Positions 16,431 to 26,372 are shown, numbered from the stretch's first letter. The stretch: 64,000 nt of DNA from Marinomonas algarum (GCF_020532605.1 NZ_JAJATW010000006.1:62001-126000); one strand, 5' to 3'. Numbers and translations are program-made. Notes: generated by a model from the letters alone, not told the origin.

Positions 16431-17441
16431 ATGTTTAATGCTTCCTCAACACGACTAAATAAATACATCAGTGAAAGCGGTATCTGCTCCCGTCGAGATG
16501 CCGATCGCTTTATCGAGCAAGGCAATGTTTTTATCAATGGTAAGCGTGCCAAAGTCGGTGATCAGGTCACAGCGGGCGATACAGTGCGCGTGAACGGTCA
16601 AATTATTGAACCACAAGACGCAGAGGATTTTGTTTTTATTGTGCTGAATAAGCCGGTCGGTATTGTCAGCACCACGGAAAGTTCCGAAAGAAACAACATC
16701 GTCGATTTTGTCAGTCACGGTGTTCGAATTTTCCCTATTGGGCGATTGGATAAAGACTCGCAAGGGTTGATTTTCCTGACTAACAACGGCGACCTTGTCA
16801 ATAAGGTGTTGCGCGCTGGGAACAATCACGAAAAAGAGTATCTGGTTACTGTGAACAAACCCATCACAGACGATTTTATTGCAGGATTAGCAGGTGGTGT
16901 GCCTATTCTTGGCACCATGACGAAAAAATGCCCTGTTAAAAAAGTGTCGCCCAATGTGTTTAATATTACCCTGGTGCAAGGTTTAAACCGTCAGATTCGT
17001 CGTATGTGTGAACATTTCGGTTACGAGGTGATGAAGCTTGAGCGCACGCGGATTATGAATGTCAATCTGAAAGGCTTGCCAGTGGGTGAATGGCGTGATC
17101 TCACGCAAAAAGAGTTGTCGGTGTTGCTAAAAGCCATTGAAGACTCTTCTTCTGAAGCCGCAGCGCCGGCAAAAAAATCTCGTCATGGTGCGAAGAAAAC
17201 CAATAAGCCAAAAGTAGCGACGAAGCCATCGCTAACGGCAAAAGGCAACACCAAGCATCCACCAAAAGATTCCCGTCATGATGGTCGAAAATCAGGTGGC
17301 GCCAAGGGCAAAGACAAGCGGCCATTTGGGGAGGGCAAAAACCCAGTTGGAAAAGGAAAGCGTCCAACGGGTAAACCCTCTTCTGATTCTAAGCGTAACG
17401 GTAACGGCAAACGTCCGGTAAAAAATAAGGGCGGCGCATAA
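16431..17441 (+). CDS. rluF: 23S rRNA pseudouridine synthase RluF with long basic tail
   Basis: RluF makes pseudouridine 2604 in 23S rRNA. An S4 RNA-binding domain comes first ([20 protein letters not shown]), then the RsuA-type catalytic core with the Asp in [20 protein letters not shown] and the [18 protein letters not shown] block. The core ends near residue 235. The last 100 residues are a Lys/Gly/Pro-rich, disordered tail, which is longer than in E. coli RluF (290 residues in all). pqiA starts 19 bp downstream. RluB and RluE belong to the same superfamily, but the DxxGL context and core sequence favour RluF. Confidence 0.88.
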   Translation: MFNASSTRLNKYISESGICSRRDADRFIEQGNVFINGKRAKVGDQVTAGDTVRVNGQIIEPQDAEDFVFIVLNKPVGIVSTTESSERNNIVDFVSHGVRIFPIGRLDKDSQGLIFLTNNGDLVNKVLRAGNNHEKEYLVTVNKPITDDFIAGLAGGVPILGTMTKKCPVKKVSPNVFNITLVQGLNRQIRRMCEHFGYEVMKLERTRIMNVNLKGLPVGEWRDLTQKELSVLLKAIEDSSSEAAAPAKKSRHGAKKTNKPKVATKPSLTAKGNTKHPPKDSRHDGRKSGGAKGKDKRPFGEGKNPVGKGKRPTGKPSSDSKRNGNGKRPVKNKGGA

Positions 17442-17460
17442 AGATAAAGGCTTTTAACCT

Positions 17461-18753
17461 ATGCAGGTAAACAGTGACCGTCCTATGTTTTATGAAACAG
17501 TAACCACTTGTGAAGAGTGTGACTTTGTTCATCGCGTGCCACGTTTGCAACAAGGTGAGCGCCTTCGGTGTGAGCATTGTGGTCATGTTCTTATTACTCT
17601 TCATAAGCATGCTTTTGCACGTATTTTAGGGACGGGATTATCGGCATTATTAATGTTGATATTGGCGTTGAGCTTTTCCTTTCTCGGCTTTTCAGTGAAT
17701 GGCCTTGAAAGGACCGTTAGCCTTTTTAACACCTTGAGTGTGCTGTTAAGTCAAGGTTACTTGATGTTAGGCGCCATTATTACCCTCGCTTTATTTGTAT
17801 TCCCCGTTGTTTACCTTTCCTCGGTGCTCTTATTGGTCGCGTCTTTTCGATACCCAGATCGGCTTCGGAACATTCGGCGTTTTTGTCTGCGTTGGCTGGT
17901 CGTGGTACAGCCTTGGCTTATGGTCGATGTTTTTCTGGTAGGTATATTAGTGGCCTTGGTAAAGCTAAGCAGTTTGGCGGATATTTCTTTTAAACTGTCG
18001 TTTTGGGCTTTTTGTGGCTATGTTCTCTTGTTGTTAAAAACCGTTGTGTTAGTGGATAAACGTTGGTTTTGGAATCGGGTGGCCGGTCCATCGTCAGATC
18101 ATCCCATTGTGAGTGGTACGGCAAAGCAACAGGGCTTGATTGGTTGCCGCTTCTGTGGCGCGACACTAGCAGGCAATGCGCATCACTGTGATCGCTGTGG
18201 GCACAGTGTCTACAGTCGTCGACCTCGAAGTGTTGTTTTCACGGTGGCGTTATTGATTGCCGCTTTAATTATGTACATACCCGCCAATGTTTTTCCCATC
18301 ATGGAAACAACCTTTTTAGGCGGGACGGAGCCCTCAACCATTTTAGGTGGGGTGTTCGTGCTCTGGTCAATGGGGTCCTACCCAGTGGCGCTTATCATAT
18401 TGTTTGCCAGTGTGGTTATTCCACTGGCGAAGGTCGTTTCTCTCAGTTGGTTATGCTGGCAAAGCTGTTACCCAAGCCGACGTTTAACCTCACAAAAAAT
18501 CACGCTGTACCGCTGGACAGAATTGGTCGGACGCTGGTCGATGATCGATGTTTTTGTGGTCGCGATCTTAACCAGTATCGTACAAATGGGTCAGTTTATG
18601 TCAATTTTACCTGGGCCTGCTGTGCTGTCGTTTACCGCTGTGATCGTATTGACGATGTTGGCGGCGATGGCATTTGATCCTAGATTGTTGTGGGATAAAG
18701 ATGCATCACGTACCCAAGCTCAAGAAGGAGAAGCCTGTGAGCGAGACACATAA
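17461..18753 (+). CDS. pqiA: Paraquat-inducible protein A, membrane component
   Basis: This 430-residue inner-membrane protein has two homologous halves. Each half opens with a rubredoxin-like zinc ribbon: CEECDFVHRVP with CEHCGH, and CRFCGATLAG with CDRCGH. Each ribbon is followed by four predicted membrane helices. PqiA partners the MCE protein PqiB and the lipoprotein PqiC to move lipids between the inner and outer membranes. The three genes occur here in that order. The 3' end overlaps pqiB by 17 bp. The start ATG 17461 has a weak AAAGG upstream. Confidence 0.93.
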   Translation: MQVNSDRPMFYETVTTCEECDFVHRVPRLQQGERLRCEHCGHVLITLHKHAFARILGTGLSALLMLILALSFSFLGFSVNGLERTVSLFNTLSVLLSQGYLMLGAIITLALFVFPVVYLSSVLLLVASFRYPDRLRNIRRFCLRWLVVVQPWLMVDVFLVGILVALVKLSSLADISFKLSFWAFCGYVLLLLKTVVLVDKRWFWNRVAGPSSDHPIVSGTAKQQGLIGCRFCGATLAGNAHHCDRCGHSVYSRRPRSVVFTVALLIAALIMYIPANVFPIMETTFLGGTEPSTILGGVFVLWSMGSYPVALIILFASVVIPLAKVVSLSWLCWQSCYPSRRLTSQKITLYRWTELVGRWSMIDVFVVAILTSIVQMGQFMSILPGPAVLSFTAVIVLTMLAAMAFDPRLLWDKDASRTQAQEGEACERDT

Positions 18754-20383
18754 AGCCATCGAAAGTGTTCGTAAGGTGCGCTTTAACTCCATTTGGTTGG
18801 TGCCATTGATTGCGCTGTCGGTTGCCGCTTGGATGCTGTACCAAAATTGGTCTAGCCAAGGCCCCATGATCACCTTAATTGCAGCAAATGCCGATGGCTT
18901 AGAAATGGGTAAAACCAAACTAAAGTCACGTAATGTTGATGTCGGGCGTGTGGTCGATATTCGTTTAAGTGACGACTATCAAAACGCCATCATTCAGGTG
19001 CGCATGAATGAGGGTACCCAACAAATGCTAAAAGACGATGCGCAATTTTGGGTGGTGAAACCTCGTGTGGGAAAAGAGGGTGTCAGCGGCTTGGGTACTC
19101 TGCTGTCTGGTCCTTATATTGATATGACCCCTGGGCTGGATGGTGAGCAGCAATCCAAATTTCGTCTGCTTAATCAGCCGCCTTTGTCTACGGAAAACGA
19201 AGGGGTACGAATTATGTTGTCGAGTCTAGAGGGCGCAAAGCTTGATGTCGGCTCCCTAGTGCACTTTCGGGGTTATGAAGTGGGTTACATTGAGAAAGTA
19301 GGGTTTGATTCCGAGCAAGAAGCGATTACATATCGCGTGGTGATTCGTTCCCCTTACGATGCTTTAGTGAGCAGCAATGTGCAGTTTTGGATGACTCCAG
19401 GCTTTCGCTTGAACAGTTCGGCCAGTGGCTTTGAGATGCGTCTGGATTCGTTAGAAACGTTATTTTCAGGTGGCATCTCATTTGGTTTGCCGAAAGGTAA
19501 GCAAGAGGACGCGCCAGTAAAAGACATGGCGACTTTCCGTTTGTACGAATCACGAGAAGAAGCAATAAATAACCGTTACGAGGACGTTTTAAACTACGTT
19601 TTTCTGTTTGACAACAACATCAGTGGCTTGATGCCAGGGGCGGCGGTGGAATACCGTGGCATCAGAATTGGTACGGTGCTGGATGTGCCTTACAAAGGTG
19701 TGTCTTTGTCTGAATTGGCGTCTTTGGAAACGCCGGTGTTGCCCGTTAGAGCGCGTATTGAGCCTCAGCGTTTAAACTTTCTTGACCCCGATGGGGTGGT
19801 GACCATGGATAAGTGGGAAGCGTTCATTGAAGACCGTATTGCGCATGGTTTGCGGGCAAACCTGATGATCAGCAATTATTTAAATGCAGCGAAAGTGATC
19901 AGTCTGGATTATGTAGAAGACCCTGAGCCTGCTAAGTGGCGACGTTATGATGGTCATTTTATCTTTCCAACGGCCCCCGATACCTTCGCCAACATCGAAA
20001 CCAAGGTGAGCCGTATCTTGGATAATTTAGCCGAGGTGCCGTTAGCGCAAACCTTTAACCAACTTGGTAACACGATGGAAGAAGCGAATGAGACCTTGCG
20101 TGAATTGCAGTCGCTGAGTGCCAGCGTCACTCAGCTGTTAAATAAGCCAGAAACGCAACAACTGCCTGCGGACCTAGTTGGCACCATCAATGAACTTAAC
20201 CTGACATTAGAAAGCTATCAAGCCAATGGGCAAATTGGTCGTCCTTTGCGGGAGAATATGATCTCACTGGGACGTGCCTTAAATGAGTTGCAACCCTTAC
20301 TGCGTCAACTGAGAGAAAACCCCAATACACTGATTTTTGACCGTCAGCCGAAAACAGATATGGTCCCTAAAGCCGCAAAATAA
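18737..20383 (+). CDS. pqiB: Intermembrane transport protein PqiB, three MCE domains
   Basis: A 548-residue protein with one N-terminal membrane anchor (IWLVPLIALSVAAWMLY) and three MCE domains: about 40-135, 155-245 and 280-390. Each has the typical GLEMGKTKLKSRNVDVGRV-like beta-barrel signature. A helical C-terminal region (about 420-530) would form the periplasm-spanning needle. I chose GTG 18737 because AAGGAG lies 7 nt upstream; an ATG 12 codons earlier lacks a ribosome site. It overlaps the end of pqiA by 17 bp and pqiC follows 14 bp later. Confidence 0.94.
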   Translation: MSETHKAIESVRKVRFNSIWLVPLIALSVAAWMLYQNWSSQGPMITLIAANADGLEMGKTKLKSRNVDVGRVVDIRLSDDYQNAIIQVRMNEGTQQMLKDDAQFWVVKPRVGKEGVSGLGTLLSGPYIDMTPGLDGEQQSKFRLLNQPPLSTENEGVRIMLSSLEGAKLDVGSLVHFRGYEVGYIEKVGFDSEQEAITYRVVIRSPYDALVSSNVQFWMTPGFRLNSSASGFEMRLDSLETLFSGGISFGLPKGKQEDAPVKDMATFRLYESREEAINNRYEDVLNYVFLFDNNISGLMPGAAVEYRGIRIGTVLDVPYKGVSLSELASLETPVLPVRARIEPQRLNFLDPDGVVTMDKWEAFIEDRIAHGLRANLMISNYLNAAKVISLDYVEDPEPAKWRRYDGHFIFPTAPDTFANIETKVSRILDNLAEVPLAQTFNQLGNTMEEANETLRELQSLSASVTQLLNKPETQQLPADLVGTINELNLTLESYQANGQIGRPLRENMISLGRALNELQPLLRQLRENPNTLIFDRQPKTDMVPKAAK

Positions 20384-20397
20384 TCATAAGGATGACT

Positions 20398-20991
20398 ATG
20401 AAAGGGTATAAAAAAATCGCCTTCATTGGGCTATTGAGTACGTGGTTAATAGGCTGTGCATCTTCAGAGATGCCGACCAGTAAAGAATACTTGTTGTTAG
20501 ACACTTCTCTGGTGAATGCGCAGACGGTATCCACCGAGTCGCAGCCCATTCAACTGATGCCAGTGGTGGTGGCAAATTATTTGGCAGGCAATGAAATTGT
20601 GTTGATCAGTCAGCAAGGGGTTGTGCATCGTTCGCAAAATAATCTTTGGGCAGAGCCTTTGTCAGCACAGCTCACTCGTTTGACACAGCAGCGTTTGGAA
20701 AAAACACTGCCCAGTCTGACGTGGTTTGGTGGCCAACGTTTACCGGCTTACGCCATTGCACAACTTAACATTGACGTTGATAAATTTTACGCCGATTTAG
20801 AGGGCAAGGTGCACTTGTCAGGGCGTTGGCAGCTTATTTCGGCCACGGGAGAAATAGCGGCATCGCATACTTTTACCACACAACGCCGTTTAGCCTCTGA
20901 TGGTTATACGAGTTTGGTGCAAACTTTATCGTCCGCTTGGTTTGACGATGTGATGACCCCCATGTCGAAAGCGATTGCAGAAGCACTTTAA
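20398..20991 (+). CDS. pqiC: Lipoprotein PqiC, ABC-type transport auxiliary lipoprotein family
   Basis: This 197-residue lipoprotein has lipobox LIGC and belongs to the DUF330/PqiC family. It anchors the PqiB tube at the outer membrane. The sequence after the cysteine (YLLLDTSL, then QPIQLMPVVVANYLAGNEIV) fits the family. ATG 20398 is preferred: ATAAGG lies 7 nt upstream, whereas the ATG at 20392 is too close to it. The stop lies 3 bp from the convergent antiporter gene, with no hairpin between them. Confidence 0.92.
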   Translation: MKGYKKIAFIGLLSTWLIGCASSEMPTSKEYLLLDTSLVNAQTVSTESQPIQLMPVVVANYLAGNEIVLISQQGVVHRSQNNLWAEPLSAQLTRLTQQRLEKTLPSLTWFGGQRLPAYAIAQLNIDVDKFYADLEGKVHLSGRWQLISATGEIAASHTFTTQRRLASDGYTSLVQTLSSAWFDDVMTPMSKAIAEAL

Positions 20992-20994
20992 CGA

Positions 20995-22281
20995 TCAAGC
21001 GTCGCTGTCTTTTGCCGCTTGGATGCTCTTCTCGATAAGCGGTGAGATGGTCAAGCCCTGTACTATAATGGAAAAAATCACCACAACGTAAGTAATAATA
21101 ACCATGATGTCGTGAAGATCTAATCCTTCTACCGCAAACTGACCCGGAGGGATGGCTGCTGCCATGGCCAAGGCAAGACCACCACGCAAACCTCCCCAGG
21201 TGAGAATTTTTACTGAGTGTTTGTCGTATCGACGAAACTGTTTGAAAATTATGTACGGACTCCCGACGCTGATAAAGCGAGAAAACAGAACCACCGGCAC
21301 CATGACCAAGCCTAAGCCGATGACCTGCCAAGTAAGGGGCATGGTAACAATCAGCATACCGATGATTAAGAAAAGTAGCGCATTCAAAAAGCTGTCTGTT
21401 GCATGCCAAAAGTCTTGCACATAACGCGTACCACTTTCGCCACGTCGTTTTGAGGCCGTGGCTCGAGTAATGTTACCCAGCAATATACCGCTAGTGACCA
21501 TGGCCAATGCGCCAGAAATTTCCCAAATATTGGCTAAGGCAAAGCCTGCAGAAGGGATGGTGAGTGTTACCAATAATCTGGTGTTGATGTCCTTGCAGTT
21601 GATGATGACAAAATGCCCGATTAAGGCGATAACAAGACCAAAAACAATACCCCCCACCGCATCGACAAGGAAGAGCTCGGCGACTTCCTGAAAGCTGGCT
21701 TCTGTACCGTAAAAAGCCACGGCAAAAATGGTGGTGAAAATCACCAAACCAACGCCATCATTGAATAAAGACTCACCCTCGACTTGAATGGAAATCCCCT
21801 GCGGCGCGCTCATCTGCTTAATAATGGCTAAAACTGCAATGGGGTCGGTTGGGCTAATAAGCGCGCCAAACAGCAAGCAGTAAATAAAGGGAATAGGAAA
21901 TTGGAGCGCAGCAAACAGATAGTAGCTAAGATAGCCGACCATAAACGTGGAGACTAGGGTGGAGAAGAGCACCAGAATAGTGATTTCCCAACGTTGGCGT
22001 TTCAATGCAGCAAGATCGATTTCCAACGCGCCAGCGAACAACAAAAAACCTAACATGCCTTTCAGCAGTAATTGGTTGAAATCAATACCAGACACAACCT
22101 GGGTAATAAAGAGGGCGGTTTCATCGCCTAACATTTTTACCGCAAGAATCAGTAAAAGCGAAATCACCACCGACCCCGTTGTGATCGCAATCGTGGTTTG
22201 CATCTTTAGGATGTATTGGTTGGTAAAGGCAATGATGACCGCTAAAGCGGATAGGAAGCAGATGAGGTACCAAGCGTTCAT
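20995..22281 (-). CDS. NhaP-type Na+(K+)/H+ antiporter (CPA1 family)
   Basis: A 428-residue polytopic membrane protein with about 12 predicted helices. The ion-binding TDP motif of CPA1 antiporters is visible in GALISPTDPIAVLAI, and GESLFNDGVGLVIF is the conserved segment with the Glu-Asn-Asp cluster. The WGGLRGGLALAMA motif near the end is also typical. The protein exchanges monovalent cations for protons, which fits a marine or salt-exposed organism. There is no C-terminal TrkA or cNMP domain. AAGG lies 7 nt before the ATG. The cation preference cannot be read. Confidence 0.9.
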   Translation of the reverse strand: MNAWYLICFLSALAVIIAFTNQYILKMQTTIAITTGSVVISLLLILAVKMLGDETALFITQVVSGIDFNQLLLKGMLGFLLFAGALEIDLAALKRQRWEITILVLFSTLVSTFMVGYLSYYLFAALQFPIPFIYCLLFGALISPTDPIAVLAIIKQMSAPQGISIQVEGESLFNDGVGLVIFTTIFAVAFYGTEASFQEVAELFLVDAVGGIVFGLVIALIGHFVIINCKDINTRLLVTLTIPSAGFALANIWEISGALAMVTSGILLGNITRATASKRRGESGTRYVQDFWHATDSFLNALLFLIIGMLIVTMPLTWQVIGLGLVMVPVVLFSRFISVGSPYIIFKQFRRYDKHSVKILTWGGLRGGLALAMAAAIPPGQFAVEGLDLHDIMVIITYVVVIFSIIVQGLTISPLIEKSIQAAKDSDA

Positions 22282-22726
22282 ATGAGAACCTTAACGTTGT
22301 CAGTGAAATCGAAGATCAATAAGGGGAAGTCGTTGGATCGATATGGTAGCGTTAGGGTTTAACGCTGTCACTTGATGATTAAGGAAAAAGTTCCCAAAAA
22401 ACTCATTTTTTTTGCGTTTTCTTCGATTTGCTATAAAATCCTTATTATTTGACGTTTTGAAGAAGCTAAGAAAAAGCGAGTAAGGCGTGCTGTAGAAATA
22501 TTACCACCCAAAACGTAACAAAAAGTAAGCGATGGATGACGGCTTTTTATTCAATAATGATGAATTGTAATTTTTTCTGCCTCACAGGTGTTTTTTAAAG
22601 CGTGAAGTGCTAGTTTACCGATCAAAATTAACCATCCGGTTAGCTCATTATCATAAGGACGTGATGTTTTGAACAATAGAAATAACAACATAATTGAAAT
22701 TTAGTGACATTTTAGGGGTACTTTAT
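22282..22726. other. 445-bp intergenic region between divergent genes
   Basis: The region separates the antiporter (minus) from the oxaloacetate decarboxylase (plus). It is AT-rich, especially 22381-22450, where TATAAAAT (22432-22439) could be a -10 element. I see no tRNA, open frame with a ribosome site, strong hairpin or repeat. AGGGG lies about 10 nt before the downstream ATG. Confidence 0.6.
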
Positions 22727-23590
22727 ATGGCAACACCTTCTCAGCATGATTTACGCAACGACTTCAGAGCCTTGTTAGGCAGTGGGAAATGTTATTACAC
22801 CGCGTCTACTTTTGATCCCATGTCTGCTCGTATTGCTGCGGATCTTGGTTTTGAAGTGGGTATTCTGGGTGGTTCGGTGGCGTCTTTGCAAGTGCTTGCT
22901 GCACCAGATTTTGCGCTTATTACACTCAGTGAGTTTACGGAACAAGCCACTCGTATTGGTCGGGTTGCTCGCTTACCGATTATTGCCGATGCCGATCACG
23001 GTTATGGTAATGCCTTAAATGTCATGCGGACGATTGTTGAACTAGAGCGTGCAGGTGTTGCCGCACTGACGATTGAAGATACGTTATTGCCAGCCAAATA
23101 TGGCCATAAATCGACGGATCTGATTCCTATCGAAGAAGCCGTAGGCAAATTAAACGCCGCACTGGAAGCACGAATCGATCCTGTGATGAGCATTATTGCT
23201 CGTACCAACGCGGGTCAGTTAAGTGTCGAGGAAACCATTACACGGGTGAAAGCCTATCAAGCGGTGGGCGTTGACGGCATCTGTATGGTGGGCATTCGAG
23301 ATTTTGCACACTTAGAAGCCATTAGTGCTCATCTGTCGATTCCGATTATGTTGGTGTCATACGATAACCCTGAGTTACGTGACCGTGAGCGTTTAGCAGC
23401 GAACGGCGTACGTATTGTCGTGAATGGTCATGCGGCCTATTTTGCGGCTATAAAAGCGACCTACGATTGTTTGCGTGAACAAAGAGGGATTGCGGAAGGA
23501 ACCTTGAATGCGTCGGAATTATCAACACGTTATTCTACGCTAGAAGAAAACCGAGTCTGGGCAAACAAATATATGGACGTCCAAGAGTAA
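22727..23590 (+). CDS. Oxaloacetate decarboxylase of the isocitrate lyase/PEP mutase superfamily
   Basis: This 287-residue enzyme closely resembles the Pseudomonas oxaloacetate decarboxylase PA4872, which converts oxaloacetate to pyruvate and CO2 with Mg2+. Shared blocks include [42 protein letters not shown] (metal-binding acidic residues), [12 protein letters not shown] and [19 protein letters not shown] chose ATG 22727, which follows AGGGG. The longer frame starting at TTG 22694 adds 11 residues with no family support. A terminator hairpin follows at 23611-23677. The homology is remembered, not searched. Confidence 0.9.
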   Translation: MATPSQHDLRNDFRALLGSGKCYYTASTFDPMSARIAADLGFEVGILGGSVASLQVLAAPDFALITLSEFTEQATRIGRVARLPIIADADHGYGNALNVMRTIVELERAGVAALTIEDTLLPAKYGHKSTDLIPIEEAVGKLNAALEARIDPVMSIIARTNAGQLSVEETITRVKAYQAVGVDGICMVGIRDFAHLEAISAHLSIPIMLVSYDNPELRDRERLAANGVRIVVNGHAAYFAAIKATYDCLREQRGIAEGTLNASELSTRYSTLEENRVWANKYMDVQE

Positions 23591-23610
23591 AATACTCCAC
23601 CATCTAAGAT

Positions 23611-23677
23611 AAAAAAGCGCCTCTGTAACTGGCTTCATATTGAAGTGTTATTTTATAGTGACAGGAGCGCTTTTTTT
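23611..23677. terminator. Bidirectional terminator hairpin
   Basis: AAAAAAGCGC near the left end pairs with GCGCTTTTTT at the right end, and the inner CTGT/ACAG segments add a few pairs across a small mismatch. The loop is long (about 35 nt). T runs flank it on both strands, so it can serve the oxaloacetate decarboxylase and the convergent ParA-like gene. Confidence 0.65.
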
Positions 23678-23691
23678 GTTGAGTAGAGTGA

Positions 23692-24375
23692 TTAGCCTAG
23701 TTGTGCAAGTTGCTCATAAGTATTACGTAGCCACACTTTCATGCGTTGACGTTCGGCAATGTTCATGATGTTTTTATCGTTTGCCACTGCCCAAAAACTG
23801 CTGTTATTGAAGTCAATTTTTTGCGTCAGTTTGCTTTGTAGTTTTGGCAATTCGATGATCAATGCGCCACGGTCTACTGCGTTTTGATAGGTGTCAGACT
23901 TTTTGAAGCGTGAGAAATCACTGCCACGCCCCAAGTTTTGTACCACCACAAAATCCACCGAAGGTTGAGCATAGCGCTCTAAAAGATCATCCAATAGGGC
24001 GACCGAATCAGCGCCATCATCCATGACATGCCATAGACAAACTTGGTACCCCATTTCATCAAGTAAACCAAACACATCGGTTTCTTCGATCCATTTACCA
24101 AGGGGTTGGGCCGCTTGAGCAGCAAGGTCGATGATTAAATCACGATCAGGGTATTCTTCAATGGCCGCCAACATGCCGTCCAAACTGTCTTCTTCTCCAA
24201 CTAAGATGGGTGATGAAAACTCATGATAAAAACGCGAAAACGTGCCGTGTGATGAATCACAGTCAAAGCCCAAAAAAGGCTGATCTTGGTCGATGCAGTA
24301 TTGCGCTAGTACTCTGGCGGTCATGGATTTTCCGACACCGCCTTTTTCACCACCAATAAAATGTACTCTACCCAT
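23692..24375 (-). CDS. Orphan ParA/MinD-like P-loop ATPase
   Basis: A 227-residue ATPase with the deviant Walker A motif KGGVGKS at residues 11-17 (signature lysine K11), FLGFDCDSSHGTFSRF in the Walker A' position, and DLIIDLAAQAAQPL as Walker B. This places it in the ParA/MinD/CobQ superfamily. No parB, parS-like repeats, minC, flagellar or conjugation gene lies nearby, and it is too divergent to name as ParA or MinD. It is 43 bp downstream of dapA on the same strand, with AGAGGA before the ATG, so it may be co-transcribed. Role unknown. Confidence 0.85.
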   Translation of the reverse strand: MGRVHFIGGEKGGVGKSMTARVLAQYCIDQDQPFLGFDCDSSHGTFSRFYHEFSSPILVGEEDSLDGMLAAIEEYPDRDLIIDLAAQAAQPLGKWIEETDVFGLLDEMGYQVCLWHVMDDGADSVALLDDLLERYAQPSVDFVVVQNLGRGSDFSRFKKSDTYQNAVDRGALIIELPKLQSKLTQKIDFNNSSFWAVANDKNIMNIAERQRMKVWLRNTYEQLAQLG

Positions 24376-24418
24376 TGAGATGTCCTCTTAGCTGTGAAGC
24401 CATTGGTTAACGAAGAAG

Positions 24419-25291
24419 CTAGATTAGGCCAAGTTCTTCCATGATGTTGCGAATAGTGGCTTTTGTGCTGTCTTGTAGCGGTACCATGGGTAAACGGCAT
24501 TCTTCTGTGCATAAGCCGAGTAATGACATGGCGTATTTTGGTCCAGCAGGATTTGGCTCAAGAAAGAGTGCGTTGTGTAATGCGAACAACTTATCTTGCA
24601 ACTGAGCGGCTTCAATGTATTTGCCTTCTCGACACAAGCGTTGCAGTTCTACGACCTGCTTTGGTGCCACATTTGATGATACAGAAATACAGCCATTGCC
24701 GCCGCCCACGTTATAGGCCACAGTGGTAATGTCGTCTCCACTCAAGTAGTTAAATGGCTTATTGATTAAACCACGTTCACGAATGGGTCGAGTCAGATCC
24801 CCTGTCGCATCTTTCACACCGATAATGCGTGGCAGCTCCGCAAGGCGGGCGAGGGTACCGACTTCCAGTCCAACCACAGAACGCGGTGGAATGTTATAAA
24901 CAATAATGGGTAATCTGCTGTTGTCGTGGACGTATTTGAAATGTTCGTACAAACCGGCCTGGTTAGGGCGGTTGTAATAACCCGCAACGTGTAACGTCGC
25001 ATCAGCGCCCGCTTGGTAGGCATAGTCTGAGTAGGTGACGGCTTCAACAGGGTTGTTTGATCCGGCACCTGCTAATACGGGCACCGCTTTATTGGCTTCT
25101 TGAACGGTAATCTCAATAACACGTTTATGTTCATGCTCACTTAGAGTTGGCGATTCCCCTGTTGTTCCAACAGGGACAAGGCCATTGATGCCTTGATCAA
25201 TTTGCCAGCGTACAATATTGCGCAAAGCGTTTTCGTCTAGTTGACCATCTCGAAAGGGAGTAATTAATGCTGTGATTGCACCGTAAAACAT
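24419..25291 (-). CDS. dapA: 4-hydroxy-tetrahydrodipicolinate synthase
   Basis: DapA condenses pyruvate with aspartate semialdehyde to start the lysine/diaminopimelate branch. The protein is 290 residues, the family norm. Visible are ALITPFRDGQLDE, the GTTGESPTL motif, the catalytic Tyr in PIIVYNIPPRS and the Schiff-base Lys in IIGVKDATGDL. The conserved YLSGDD follows. Commonly bamC follows dapA in gammaproteobacteria; here the ParA-like ATPase takes that place. No lysine riboswitch is evident upstream. Confidence 0.97.
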   Translation of the reverse strand: MFYGAITALITPFRDGQLDENALRNIVRWQIDQGINGLVPVGTTGESPTLSEHEHKRVIEITVQEANKAVPVLAGAGSNNPVEAVTYSDYAYQAGADATLHVAGYYNRPNQAGLYEHFKYVHDNSRLPIIVYNIPPRSVVGLEVGTLARLAELPRIIGVKDATGDLTRPIRERGLINKPFNYLSGDDITTVAYNVGGGNGCISVSSNVAPKQVVELQRLCREGKYIEAAQLQDKLFALHNALFLEPNPAGPKYAMSLLGLCTEECRLPMVPLQDSTKATIRNIMEELGLI

Positions 25292-25730
25292 AACGTTGTC
25301 TCGTTTTGGCCGGTGTACAGTCTGCTGAAAGAGAGAGAAGCCGTCAGCAGAAATGCCGCCGGGAAATTATAGGGATCTTAATTCCACACGTCAGCGCCGC
25401 AGAGCTTTTTTGCCTTACGTTTATCGCCGTTGAGTTTTATTAAGAAAAGGGTTGTCATAAAAATACAAATTGTCAGTGTTTTTAAAGTTTTTCTATGCTC
25501 ACCTTTTTCCTATTAAAGGTCAATATGCAGAGAACTTTTTATTTCCTTCTTTCTTCTGTTGAAGCCACTTATTATTAAGCCAAACGTGTTTGTGGTGATA
25601 ATTGTTTCGTTTTTGGTAGGCGATTCGATATGATAAGCCGCGATTCTGTGGCGCTGTTTAGGGTATGTCAGGATTTTTTTGCGCCGTGATGGCTTTTCAC
25701 TGCGGTAAGGCATTAACAAAGGAAAGGAAT
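25292..25730. other. 439-bp divergent intergenic region (dapA / LysE-type exporter)
   Basis: It holds the promoters of dapA (minus) and the LysE-family gene (plus). I looked for a lysine riboswitch because both neighbours handle lysine-like metabolites, and found no recognisable conserved core. Several in-frame methionines precede the exporter but have no ribosome site. No other gene or repeat was seen. Confidence 0.55.
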
Positions 25731-26372
25731 ATGGACATAACAACCTGGCTATCACTGGCGACCGTTTGTGTTATGGGGGCTCTGTCACCTGGGCCTAGTT
25801 TGGCGGTGATTTTACGTGTCTCTATGTCGCAGTCATCTTTACACGGTGCTCTTGCAGCTGTTGCCCACGGTCTAGGTATTGGTTTCTGGGCTTTTTTATC
25901 CCTGCAAGGTTTGGCCATTTTGATGGCACGGTATGAAACGACTTTTGCTGTTTTAACCCTGTTAGGTGGTTTGTACCTTGCTTGGTTAGGTACAAAGGCT
26001 TGGCGTTTTGCTGGGCAAGGTCAGGACACAACGACATCGGTTTCGCAGTCATCTTATTGGGAATCGGCCCGTGACGGCTTTATGATTGCGATTTTGAACC
26101 CTAAGATTGCTTTGTTTTTTCTTGCTCTATTCAGTCAAATCATGCCCGCGGAGATGAACTCACTGGTTAAGCTGGAAATCTGGCTGACGGTGGTCTTAAT
26201 TGACAGCGGTTGGTATGTCATTGTTGCGTTACTTTTGGCTGGTGGGCCGCTGTTACTGTGGTTACGACGCCACACAATCTGGGTCGATCGTATCATGGGG
26301 ACGATTTTGATATCACTGGGATTAAAAGTGGTCATCGGTACGCTGCTGACCATGTTGTCATCGACCGTTTAA
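25731..26372 (+). CDS. LysE/RhtB family amino-acid exporter
   Basis: A 213-residue inner-membrane protein with about six hydrophobic segments. The N-terminal GALSPGPSLAVILRVSM is the conserved LysE/RhtB motif, and the NPKIALFFLALF segment in the middle is the second hallmark. The family exports amino acids such as lysine, homoserine or threonine; the substrate here is unknown. ATG 25731 has AAAGGAAAGGA just upstream, so the longer frame from 25665 is rejected. A strong terminator follows. Confidence 0.9.
   Translation: MDITTWLSLATVCVMGALSPGPSLAVILRVSMSQSSLHGALAAVAHGLGIGFWAFLSLQGLAILMARYETTFAVLTLLGGLYLAWLGTKAWRFAGQGQDTTTSVSQSSYWESARDGFMIAILNPKIALFFLALFSQIMPAEMNSLVKLEIWLTVVLIDSGWYVIVALLLAGGPLLLWLRRHTIWVDRIMGTILISLGLKVVIGTLLTMLSSTV

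Noticed and set aside
23692-24375. Plasmid partition locus
   Set aside because: No ParB gene and no iterated centromere-like repeats on either side; surroundings are chromosomal housekeeping genes.
25292-25730. Possible lysine riboswitch between dapA and the LysE-type gene
   Set aside because: No recognisable conserved core or matching paired arms were found by eye.
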